A stretch of DNA of 26,434 nucleotides from Prasinococcaceae sp. CCMP 1430 (lineage: Eukaryota; Prasinodermophyta; Palmophyllophyceae; Prasinococcales; Prasinococcaceae). Each line of letters opens with the position of its first letter. Within the stretch, counting starts at the first letter, position 1. Of the stretch, positions 1-7,426 are shown piece by piece. The position numbers were made by a program, and so were the translations under genes. Where the stretch lies: NCBI GenBank assembly GCA_013416795.1, contig RQSC01000125.1, positions 42,118 through 68,551 on the forward strand. Reading direction: 5' to 3'. The notes under the pieces are model-generated. The model worked only from the letters and a program-made list of their open reading frames with translations. It ran no database searches and was not told the origin of the DNA.

Positions 1-289
1 ATGCGCGCGCGCCCACACACAGCAGCGCGGCGGTGAGCGCAGCCAGACGCCGCCGCGCCCGCGGTCGCATTGCGCTGCGGCGCGCCGTGCGCCGTGCGCC
101 ACCACTGGTGCGCCCTGGCGCCGCGCCTACGCCCACCGACGAGGCAACGCCTGCTGGAACGTCCGCCAGGTGGCCGCGCCGGCAGCAGGAGCTTCGAAAG
201 AGCTCAGATTCGAAGCGCCACACCGCGAACAGCACGCTCAGCGCCCCGCACAGCGCTGGCGCTGGCGCGGGCTCAGCGCAGCGTAGGCA
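1..289. other. GC-rich flank, no supported gene
   Basis: This stretch precedes the first plausible start codon at 290. Open frames here are Ala/Arg-rich and overlap on both strands, as expected by chance in very GC-rich DNA. Nothing in it can be recognised. It probably holds the 5' flank or untranslated leader of the gene starting at 290. Confidence 0.4.
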
Positions 290-1292
290 ATGGGCTCGGC
301 TCAGTCGACGGCGCGCGAGCGTTCGACGGTGGGAGCGGCGGCGCTCGCCGCGCTCGCGCCCGACGAGCGCGACGCAGTGCTCGCAGCCGAGGGGCGCGCG
401 CACGCGGCAGCAGTCGGCGGCGGCGGCGCCGGCGACGATGAGGCTGGGGCGGGCGAGCTGCGCGTTCTGCTCGAGCGCGCCGCCGAAGTCGACCCCGACG
501 CGCTTGTGCTCGCGGTGGCAGCCGCGCTCGCGACTCCCGCGGAGCGCTTCGAGTGGGCGTGGTCACTCACAACGTCGAAGCACACTGGAGGTAGCAGCGG
601 CGGCGCGGGGGCGCTCTCGGTGCTACTGCGCGCGGCGGCGCAGCATGCAGTCGGGTACGACGACGATAGCAGGAAAAGCGCTACTGCCTTTGCAGAGGCC
701 GTCTTGACGCCGTTGGGCACTGCCACCGCGCGCCGGCGCGCCGGCGCGCTTGCCCGGCGAGGCCCTCGCACCCCGTCGCTGGTGGCCAGGTTTAGGTTTT
801 ACGGTAGACTAGTTGGAATTGAAAAAATCCAGTTTTCGAGGTTTTTGAGGCCAGAAATTCCAGTCCCAAAAACCTCGAAAACTGGAATTTTTTCTACAGT
901 AGACTAGTTGGAATTTTGGTATTAGGGTAGATTTTAGGGTTCGTAATCATTCTGCCGATCGATGCGATCGCGCTGCGAATGGCGGGAAAACGCGGCGCTG
1001 CGGAGGTGGGGTGGGGTGGGGGTGCAGGGGTGCAGGGGGGAAGCTGAAGAAGGAGAAGAGGAGTAAGCGCGGTCGCGACCTGGACTTCGCGCGTTGGGAG
1101 GATCGCGCAATGCTGCAGCACGCTGAGTGGTACTGCGTGGTGGACGGCCACAACGCTGCCGATGCCGCGGGGCCACTTGCCGAGGGCGCTTCGCCAGCGA
1201 TGGCGATCATGTGCATCCCCGTAGCCGCTGAGGCGAAGCTCCTCCAGAGCCTGAGCGAGCTCATGGCCGACCTCGAGAGTGGGTGCCAATGA
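290..1292 (+). CDS. MGSAQS-starting protein of unknown function, exons tentative
   Basis: An ATG at 290 opens a frame with strong codon bias (G/C third positions) to about position 720. The start MGSAQS has Gly2 and Ser6, which fits an N-myristoylation signal. It is followed by Ala/Asp/Glu-rich helical sequence (LAPDERDAVLA) and FEWAWSLTTSK. A second clearly coding stretch in another frame runs from about 1036 (after a CAG) to a TGA at 1292. It is basic at first (GKLKKEKRSKRG) and ends in SLSELMADLESGCQ. The two may be one gene: a possible donor at 591 and the acceptor at 1035 are both phase 1. That choice would discard the plausibly coding 593-720, so the splicing is unresolved. Some plant TLDc proteins start similarly (MGNSQS), but no TLDc core is visible. 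No family is assigned. Confidence 0.35.
804..915. repeat. AT-rich hairpin element between 17-bp direct repeats
   Basis: The 17-base sequence GTAGACTAGTTGGAATT occurs at 804-820 and again, identical, at 899-915. Between them lies an inverted repeat. Positions 822-847 pair with 867-893 as a 26-bp stem with one bulged A, around a loop of about 19 nt. The element is strongly AT-rich inside DNA of about 70% GC. Its right end reads TTTTTTCTACAG, a good 3' splice-site sequence, and each direct repeat begins GTAGAC, a possible donor. It therefore resembles either a small fold-back transposon with a target duplication or an introner-like element. Confidence 0.75.
908..1035. other. Non-coding stretch, possible intron
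   Basis: After the hairpin element come AT-rich bases with isolated TTTAGGG-like words, then a G-rich stretch of GGGGTGGGG type near 1008-1040. No gene is seen. The stretch ends at a CAG that could be the acceptor for the coding segment 1036-1292. Confidence 0.35.
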
Positions 1293-1343
1293 CAGCAGTG
1301 GGATTAAGATTGCATTACACCCAAGCCTACACGCGCGACAGGC

Positions 1344-1521
1344 TCACGCGCGCTCAGATGAGAGAGCAGCCTCGAGGTCATCGCGTGCCCCGCCGTCGTC
1401 GTCCTCGCCGCTATGAGCGGTCTCATTAGCAGTATCATCACTGGCTGCAGAAACTTCCGCGCCCGTGCTCTCGCCGTTGGCTTCGCCCACGTCTATGACG
1501 GTGTCGGTCGCGGGAGCCTGC
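1344..1521 (-). CDS. Possible acidic C-terminal tail (fragment), minus strand
   Basis: On the minus strand, just left of the single N at 1522, a frame reads TDTVIDVGEANGESTG, continues acidic (SGEDDDGGARDD), and ends LEAALSSERA with a stop at 1344. This mixed Asp/Glu/Thr/Ser/Asn composition looks like a real protein tail. The rest of the same frame, to the right of the N, looks like an Ala/Pro shadow of the plus strand. If real, this is the last exon of a gene whose remainder is missing or lies across a bad join at the N. Plus-strand reading of the same bases gives nothing convincing. Low confidence. Confidence 0.25.
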
Positions 1522-2826
1522 NCCGACGCGCTTGCAGCGGCCGCGGCTGGCGCTGGCGCAGCCGACGGCGCCGGCGCTGGCGCGCCGGCCGCGGCGCCAG
1601 CATTTTCCCTGCGCAAGTTGCTGTACCTCTCGTCGCTGGGTGGCGGCGAGCGCGGCGACGGCGCCTCCCTGCGCGTGGCCGCGTGCGCGCTGGGCCTCGA
1701 GGGCGCCGACGTCTTCGCCACGCTCAATCCGATGGGCGCCGTCGGCCTCAGCGCGTTCTCGACTGCTGGCAACCCGCTACTCAGCAAAGTTGGCGGCGCG
1801 GGCGTCGGCGCAAGCGCCGAGTGCCTCGGGCAGAGCCTCACGGCGTCGGCGGTGGCGTGCACGGGTGCCGACGCGTCCTCCGGCGGCCTCGCCGCTGCGC
1901 AGCTCATGCTCAGGCCGGGCAGCCGCACCGCGATCGCGCTCACCGCCACCGCGGAGCGCAAGGGCGCCGGTGCGGGGGTTGAGGGTGCTAGCGCTGGCGC
2001 GGTGGCGGCCGCGGGTGCCGCCGCGCGCGCCGCGCGTGGCCCCGGCAACGCCGCCAGCGCCGGAGGCGAGAGCGCGCCGGGTCCTAAGGATCCCCTGAGC
2101 GTCCTTGTGAGCCCGGCGGGCCCCGGCGACGGCGACGATGGTGGCGTGCGAGTGGCGATGGCCGTGGAAGAAGGCGACGAGACAGTGGCGACGCAGGCGG
2201 CCAGCACGTCCTCGAGCACTTCATCGGGCGCGTCCACGCCTGCAGCCCCCACCTCCCCTGCTGACGTCGACACGGCGGCGGCCATGGCGACTTCCAATGT
2301 CGCTGCAGCGGCCGCGCTCGCTGCCGCGGCGACAGAGCCCGCGCCCGCGCCCGCCGTTCCCGCCACAGAGGCGTTGGACGCCGCAGCTTGTGCTGCAGGC
2401 GCTGCCTCGGTGTCGTTGGCGGCGTCGTTTGGCGTAGCCCTCGGTGGGCTGTGCACGCTCGCCGGGTGGGCCGCGGCGGAGGACTGTGGCAGCGTTGGGT
2501 TGATGGAGGGCGGAGGGGGTAGCGGGTTCGGGGGCTCGCTTCGGCCGCAGCAGTGCGCACTGATGGTCATGCCCCCGCCCGGCGCTGGCGGCGGCTGGGG
2601 ACTGCTCGCCGGCCACGTGTGCCGCGGCGGGGGCGCCGGTGCGCTGGGCGCCGGTGCGGTGGGCGCCTGCGACGAGGGCTTCGTCGCAGAGGCGTTCGTA
2701 CGACTGTCATCGGCGGACAGGCGCGTGAGCGTTGTACCAGGCGTGGTGCACGTCCGCCCCGGCGGCCTCGCGAGCGGCCTCGACGGCACCACCTCGCTGG
2801 TGCTCAAGAGCCGCCTCACCTTCTGA
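1495..2826 (+). CDS. Low-complexity protein, possible outer-membrane beta-barrel
   Basis: The open frame from ATG 1495 to the TGA ending at 2826 would give 443 residues, with one unknown residue from the N at 1522. Residues after about 40 (SLRKLLYLSSLGGG, then VFATLNPMGAVGLSAFS) and the last 120 residues have varied composition and short alternating hydrophobic segments. The middle (about residues 165-310) is Ala/Pro/Ser/Thr low complexity. The C-terminus (SVVPGVVHVRPGG, then TSLVLKSRLTF) ends on an aromatic residue after amphipathic strands, as in mitochondrial or plastid outer-membrane beta-barrels. That is only a resemblance, and no named family is recognised. The true start is uncertain because the N lies within the first ten codons and the first residues are Ala/Gly runs. 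Confidence 0.35.
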   Translation: MTVSVAGACXDALAAAAAGAGAADGAGAGAPAAAPAFSLRKLLYLSSLGGGERGDGASLRVAACALGLEGADVFATLNPMGAVGLSAFSTAGNPLLSKVGGAGVGASAECLGQSLTASAVACTGADASSGGLAAAQLMLRPGSRTAIALTATAERKGAGAGVEGASAGAVAAAGAAARAARGPGNAASAGGESAPGPKDPLSVLVSPAGPGDGDDGGVRVAMAVEEGDETVATQAASTSSSTSSGASTPAAPTSPADVDTAAAMATSNVAAAAALAAAATEPAPAPAVPATEALDAAACAAGAASVSLAASFGVALGGLCTLAGWAAAEDCGSVGLMEGGGGSGFGGSLRPQQCALMVMPPPGAGGGWGLLAGHVCRGGGAGALGAGAVGACDEGFVAEAFVRLSSADRRVSVVPGVVHVRPGGLASGLDGTTSLVLKSRLTF

Positions 2827-3550
2827 GCGCGTGCGCGGTGAGGCCAGCGGCTCCGCCCGCGCGCATGCCGTGCCACGTGCGCCGTGCCACATCAGCATGG
2901 TATGCTCCCTGTGCCACACGCGCCACACCACGCATGTGCATAGTGTACGTATGCATGCATGCGCCAAAGCCATGGTATCACCATTTTTAAATTTCGAGAT
3001 TTTGGTCAATTTTCACGAGAGTATTTTTTGCAGCCCAGCCGTCGCAGCGCGAGGCGCGAGGCGTGTGCCTCGGGGCTGCGTGCCACACCCCGGGCGTGCT
3101 GCGCCGCGCTGCGTCCCCGGCGGGGCGACGAGAAGGTGCGTGCTTGAGGCGGCGCGTGTGTGTGGGTAAGTGGTCGGGGGTAGGAGGGTGCCACCTTTTC
3201 GATCGCGTCCGTGCCGCGCGCGCGACGGGCGCCTCGCGCCGCCGAGCCCGCGGGAAAACTATCGTCGCCGCTGGCTCGCCCACCAGCGGCGCCGCTGATA
3301 CCCCGCGCAGACGAACAGAGGGCGTTCCAGGCTGCTGTTCTCGCCCTTTGCCGAGGCGGCGGCGTCTTAACCGCCCGCAACACTCGCGTGCGCGCTACAC
3401 GCGCCCGCCCCGCCCCTCACGTGGCCCCGTGCGCCCGCCCGACCGAAACCTAAATGTGTGTCGCTCACCGCCGGCGGCGAGCTGACGCCGTCCTGCTTGA
3501 TCGCCCGATCGCGCGCAGGGCGCTCTCCTGCCCGCCGACCGCACGCAGCC
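2827..3550. other. Intergenic, with AT-rich island
   Basis: No gene is seen between the possible beta-barrel gene and UCH37. Positions 2850-2960 carry several scattered TGCCAC words. Positions 2975-3035 form an AT-rich island (ATTTTTAAATTTCGAG, then GAGTATTTTTTGCAG) that contrasts sharply with its surroundings. It could be a core promoter region or an intron end. The frame in 3458-3550 is continuous with UCH37 but has no similarity to the family, so it is taken as leader. Confidence 0.4.
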
Positions 3551-4567
3551 ATGTCGTCGAGTGGCTGGTGCACCGTCGAGAGCGACCCGGGCGTCTTCAC
3601 CGAGCTCGTATCGGAGATGGGCGCGCGTGGGGTGAGCGTCGAGGAGCTGTGGTCGCTCGACGAGGACAGCCTGCGTGCGCTCGGAAAGGTGCACGGCCTC
3701 ATCTTCCTCTTCAAGTGGCGTGCTGAGCAGGACTCACGCCCCGTCGTTGCGGACGGCGCCGCCCCGAACGTCTTCTTCGCCAAACAGGTCATCACCAACG
3801 CGTGCGCTACGCAAGCATTGCTGTCCATCCTGCTCAACGCCGAGGGCGTCGAACTGGGCGACACGCTGTCCGACTTCAAGGCCTTCGTGGCGGACTTCCC
3901 TGCTGACCTCAAGGGCCTGGCGATCTCCAACCAGGAGGCCATTCGCGCGGCGCACAACTCGTTCGCGCGGCCCGAGCCATTCGTCAGCGACGAGCGCGTC
4001 GCCCAGCCCGACGACGACGTGTTCCACTTCATCAGCTACGTGCGGGTCGGGAGCACTCTCTATGAGCTGGATGGTCTGAAGGAGGGGCCCATCGTGTGCG
4101 CGGAGGGCGTGGGCGGTGCCGACTGGCTCGGATCGGCCGCCGCCGCAGTGCAGGCGCGCATTGAGAGGTACGCCGCCTCCGAGATCAAGTTCAATCTCAT
4201 GGCGATGTGCGAGAGCAAGCAGACGGCGCTGACGAGGCAGAGGGAGGCGGCGGAGGCGCGGCTGGTGGCGCTCGCCGATGGCGCTGCGCCCATGGACACC
4301 GGCGATGGCTCGTCGCTTCCTGAAGGGGAGGAGGCACTCGCGGCCGAGCGCGCGCGCCTGATGGCTGAGATCGCAGACGTGGACGCGCAGCTCGCTGCCG
4401 ATGGCGACAAGCGCGCGCGCTGGAAGGAGGAGAACGCGCGCCGAAAGCACAACTACGTGCCATTCGTGTACAACTTCCTCCGGCTGCTTGCGGAGCACAA
4501 GCAGCTGAAGCCGCTGGTGGACGCCGCGAGGCAGCGGCAGGAGCAGCGGCGGCAGCAGCAGCAATAG
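3551..4567 (+). CDS. UCHL5: Ubiquitin C-terminal hydrolase UCH37/UCHL5
   Basis: This is a cysteine protease that removes ubiquitin from substrates, in the family bound to the 26S proteasome through RPN13 and to the INO80 complex. The single-exon protein has 338 residues, the usual family length. It starts SSSGWCTVESDPGVFTEL, matching the conserved UCH37 N-terminus, so the ATG at 3551 is preferred over upstream in-frame codons. The catalytic set is intact: Gln79 and Cys85 in FAKQVITNACATQ, His159 in VFHFISY, and Asp174 in LYELDGL. After the catalytic domain come a charged helical stretch with MDTGDG and the conserved tail RRKHNYVPF (then AEHKQLKPLVDAA), which is the RPN13/INO80G-binding ULD-type region in animals. 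A Gln/Arg run (QRQEQRRQQQQ) closes the protein. It has no introns, unlike most neighbours. Confidence 0.97.
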   Translation: MSSSGWCTVESDPGVFTELVSEMGARGVSVEELWSLDEDSLRALGKVHGLIFLFKWRAEQDSRPVVADGAAPNVFFAKQVITNACATQALLSILLNAEGVELGDTLSDFKAFVADFPADLKGLAISNQEAIRAAHNSFARPEPFVSDERVAQPDDDVFHFISYVRVGSTLYELDGLKEGPIVCAEGVGGADWLGSAAAAVQARIERYAASEIKFNLMAMCESKQTALTRQREAAEARLVALADGAAPMDTGDGSSLPEGEEALAAERARLMAEIADVDAQLAADGDKRARWKEENARRKHNYVPFVYNFLRLLAEHKQLKPLVDAARQRQEQRRQQQQ

Positions 4568-4831
4568 CTGCGGCGCACCGCCGCAGCAACACCCCGCGAG
4601 TGCGGCGCGCATAGCAATAGCCTGTAACATCATGTACCATTGCGAGGGGATGCTTCCGCCCCCCGCCGCGCCGCCCCGCCGCCGGCGCGCGGCTCGTCCG
4701 GCAACCCATCCCCTCCGCCACCGCGCGGCGCGGGCGGACGTGGCGCGGCGCTCGTCGCGTGCACGCGAGGCGCATGCCGGCGTGTGCTCAATGCTGCGCG
4801 CATTGGGGGCGAGCGTGAGAGTTCCGTTTTA

Positions 4832-5353
4832 TCACAGGAACAGACGATTCGGGTCGGCCTGGAGCGCGGCCTTAATCGCTGCCTGAGCGGCGCGTTCGCG
4901 CTGGCGCAGCTCCGCGCGCCGCGCCCGCTTCGCCGCCCTTGGGGACCCAATGGCCTCGTCCTCCCTCGACCTCGGTCCTCGCAACAACCGCTGCGCCTCG
5001 CGCTCTTCCTCCTCCGCCGCCCGCTCCTCCTCCTCTGCTTTTGCCTTCGCTGCCTCCTCGCGCCGGCGCGCGTCCACGCGCCGGCCCGCCTCATCCTCTG
5101 CCAGCTCGCGCTCGGCCTCGCGCGCCCCCACCTCCGCTTTCAAGGCTAGGCAAACCCCCATTAGGGCGAGAAAGTTCGCGTCGTCCCCGAGCCCGCCACC
5201 CCGCAGACATTCGAGCATCGCCGTCGCCCCCTTCCAGCAGGTGGTCGCGACTTCTCTTTGTTCGCAAACAGCTTCTCGGCGGCGGTATCGCGCGAGGGCG
5301 CCGCTGTTCTCGGCGTCGTGCGGATCCCACGTGGCGACCTGGGACTTCTCCAT
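4832..5353 (-). CDS. Coiled-coil protein of unknown function
   Basis: A minus-strand frame from ATG 5353 gives 173 residues beginning MEKSQVATWDPHDAENSG. The first half holds a helical segment with two cysteines (VCEQREVATTCWKG) and a hydrophobic helix (NFLALMGVCLALKAEV). The second half is a long Glu/Arg/Ala/Lys coiled coil followed by a basic patch (PRAAKRARRAEL) that could be a nuclear localisation signal. The last residues are QADPNRLFL. The frame stays open upstream to 5539, so the true start could lie further 5' or in another exon. No family is recognised. It is divergent from the homoserine kinase gene and convergent with UCH37. Confidence 0.55.
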   Translation of the reverse strand: MEKSQVATWDPHDAENSGALARYRRREAVCEQREVATTCWKGATAMLECLRGGGLGDDANFLALMGVCLALKAEVGAREAERELAEDEAGRRVDARRREEAAKAKAEEEERAAEEEEREAQRLLRGPRSREDEAIGSPRAAKRARRAELRQRERAAQAAIKAALQADPNRLFL

Positions 5354-5835
5354 GTCGCGCTCAGTCGCGAGGTCGAGGCCGGCGGGGAGTCGCCCGGGGA
5401 GGAGCAGGGCCGGGGCGCGCCGCGCGCGCGCGGTGTGCGCGCCCGCGCTCGCGCGGCGCTCGCCACTTGTTCGAAAACCGGTTCGAAGAAGTTTTCCCCA
5501 ATTTATTTCGATGGAGACACCTTCCGTGATTCGCATCAACGCGCGTGGAAAAGGCGGCCACTGGCGGACGACGCTCTTCCGTAGCTTTTGGAGGACCCGC
5601 TTTCACTCCCATACCTGGTATCGGAGGTCCCTCGGCGGGATGCGCATTTTTTCTTTTTTCTTTTTTCTTTTTTCTTTTTTCTTTTTTCGGAAAAAGAGAG
5701 GTGCATGAGCTGCGACCCGCAGCCGCCGCGTCCGAGGGTTTGGCGGAATTGATTTCGCGTCAGCTCGCCGCGGTTTTGGCGTGGTAGCGGGAATGTGGAG
5801 CGCGCGGCCGGGAATTCCGCGGAAAGCGCGCGCAC
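5354..5835. other. Divergent intergenic region with T6C microsatellite
   Basis: This stretch separates the minus-strand coiled-coil gene from homoserine kinase. It includes AT-rich patches near 5475-5515 and 5590-5640 and a perfect 7-base microsatellite at 5647-5688. It presumably contains both promoters, but no specific site can be named. Confidence 0.4.
5647..5688 (+). repeat. (TTTTTTC)6 heptanucleotide microsatellite
   Basis: Six uninterrupted copies of TTTTTTC, immediately followed by GGAAAAAGAGAG, which can fold back on the T-rich strand. It is a striking pyrimidine tract in this GC-rich sequence and lies about 150 bases upstream of the homoserine kinase start. Confidence 0.9.
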
Positions 5836-7132
5836 GTGATGACGATAGCCACAGCCGCGCGCGGGGGCTGCGGCCCCGGCGTCGTCAACCTCCCTCTCCA
5901 CTCCTCCCACTCCCTGCGCGCTCTCGCGCGGCGCTGCGGCCCCGCGCGGCCGCTCTCGTGGTCCTCCTCCCCTCTCCCTCCTCCTCTGCGGGCGGCGGCG
6001 ATGGCGGCGGCGGCGGCGGCGCGCGCGCAGGCCGGCGGCGGCCGTGGCGACCGACGAGGTGGGGGCGCGCGTGGGCGGCGCGGCGGCCTCGAACGGCCAC
6101 ATCGCCTGGTCCACCGACGCGGAGTGCAACGGCGCGGCCGCCAGCGACGCTGAGCGCCTGCTGCCCGGCCAGCGCCTCAAGCTGAGCGTGCCCGCGACGA
6201 GCGCCAACATGGGCCCCGGCTTCGACTCGTTCGGCTTCGCGCTCGACCTGTCCAACGAGCTCATCATCGAGCGCAAGGGCTTCGGCGTGGACATCATCGG
6301 CCAGGGCGCCGACAGCCTCCCGCGCGACCGCTCCAACGCCATCGTCGAGGCGGTCGCGCAGGGCTACGCGTTCGCGACCGGCGGCGAGGACCTGCCCGCC
6401 GACCTGCACTTCACGTGCGTCAACAACATCCCCACCGCGCGCGGGCTCGGCTCGAGCAGCGCGGCGCTCGTGTCGGGGCTCGCGGCGGGGCTCCAGCTCG
6501 CGGGCAGGGACGTGTCGAAGCCGAACGTGCGCCGCGACCTGCTCCAGCTGGCGGCCGATGCGGAGGGCCACCCAGACAACGTCGCGCCGGCCATCTACGG
6601 CGGCTTCCAGATCGCCATCAACACCGGGGGGGAGAACCCGCAGTGGGTGACGCAGGGCGTCAAGATGCCGGAGAGCCTGCAGGCCGTGCTCTTCATCCCG
6701 GAGTTCGAGAGCCTCACCTCGGAGACGCGCGCCGCGCTGCCCAAGGAGATTCCGGTGGCCGACGCCGTGTTCAACATCAGCCGCGCGGCGATGCTCGTCA
6801 ACTCGTTCGCCACGGGCAACTTCGAGACGCTCCGCTACGCTTGCGAGGACGTGCTGCACCAGCCCGTGCGCGGCGCTGACTTCCCGCTCTACCCGATGAT
6901 GGAGGCCGCGCTCAAGAGCGGCGCGCATGGCTGCTTCTTGTCGGGCGCGGGTCCCACGGTGCTCGCGCTGACCGGGGGGCATGGCTCGGACGTCAACGCG
7001 GACACCATGGTCACGTACATGGCCGTAGAGACGGCCGAGGCCATGCGCAAGGAGGCTCTCAAGGACGACCTGAAGGGCAGGGTGGTCATCGCGACGCCCG
7101 ACCTCACGGGCGTGGTGTGCAAGAAGATCTGA
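5836..7132 (+). CDS. thrB: Homoserine kinase (GHMP family), plastid-type
   Basis: The enzyme phosphorylates L-homoserine with ATP, the step before threonine synthase in the aspartate family pathway, normally in the plastid of green organisms. The body at 6031-7132 carries all GHMP motifs: substrate/ATP motif PATSANMGPGFDSFG, phosphate loop PTARGLGSSSA, EGHPDNVAPAIYGGF, and C-terminal GCFLSGAGPTVLALT. It ends VVCKKI at 7132. No ATG lies in this frame before the first motif. A short intron explains that. The frame from ATG 5836 (MMTIATAARGGCG, then HSLRALARRCGPARPLS) looks like a transit peptide. It can join in phase 2 from a GT at 5958 (or 5961) across a pyrimidine-rich stretch to the CAG at 6028-6030. 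This gives 407-408 residues. The kinase body is certain; the first exon is inferred. Confidence 0.93.
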
Positions 7133-7426
7133 GCGCCTCAACCGTGGCCCGCCGAGCTGGAGCGCACGCCCGCCAGCCTGCGCGCAAGGGCTCTTTTCCA
7201 GCACACGCTCCTTCGCGCGCGGTAAGCACTCCAGCACTCGCACACCCTCCGCGCTGGCTCGCGTGCCCTCTGCGCGCGTCCGCGCCTTTTGACGGTGGGG
7301 TATGCTCGCGCACGTTGCTCTCATCTCGCCAAAAATTACGCGTGCCACCGTGGCGGACGGACACACTGGCAGTGCGCGCACACGCGGCGCGCACGCCTGC
7401 CCGCAAACAGTGCCCTCGACCGCCCA
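7133..7426. other. Convergent intergenic region
   Basis: This is the space between the 3' ends of homoserine kinase (plus) and the light-harvesting gene (minus). No gene, RNA or clear terminator is seen. It should contain both 3' untranslated regions. Confidence 0.5.

Noticed and set aside
918-942. TTTAGGG-like words suggesting an interstitial telomere
   Set aside because: Only isolated single copies occur (ATTAGGG, TTTAGGG), not a tandem array.
1522-2876. Long minus-strand open frame opposite the possible beta-barrel gene
   Set aside because: Its composition is Ala/Pro/Arg/Ser with no motif, as expected of the complement of a GC-biased plus-strand frame. Only the acidic end left of the N was kept as a tentative fragment.
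6044-6046. GTG as start codon of homoserine kinase
   Set aside because: Eukaryotic nuclear genes rarely start at GTG. A phase-matched upstream exon with transit-peptide composition explains the missing ATG better.
5885-7381. Minus-strand open frame of about 500 codons opposite homoserine kinase
   Set aside because: It is the antisense of a clearly conserved gene, with Arg/His/Ala/Val composition and no recognised motif.
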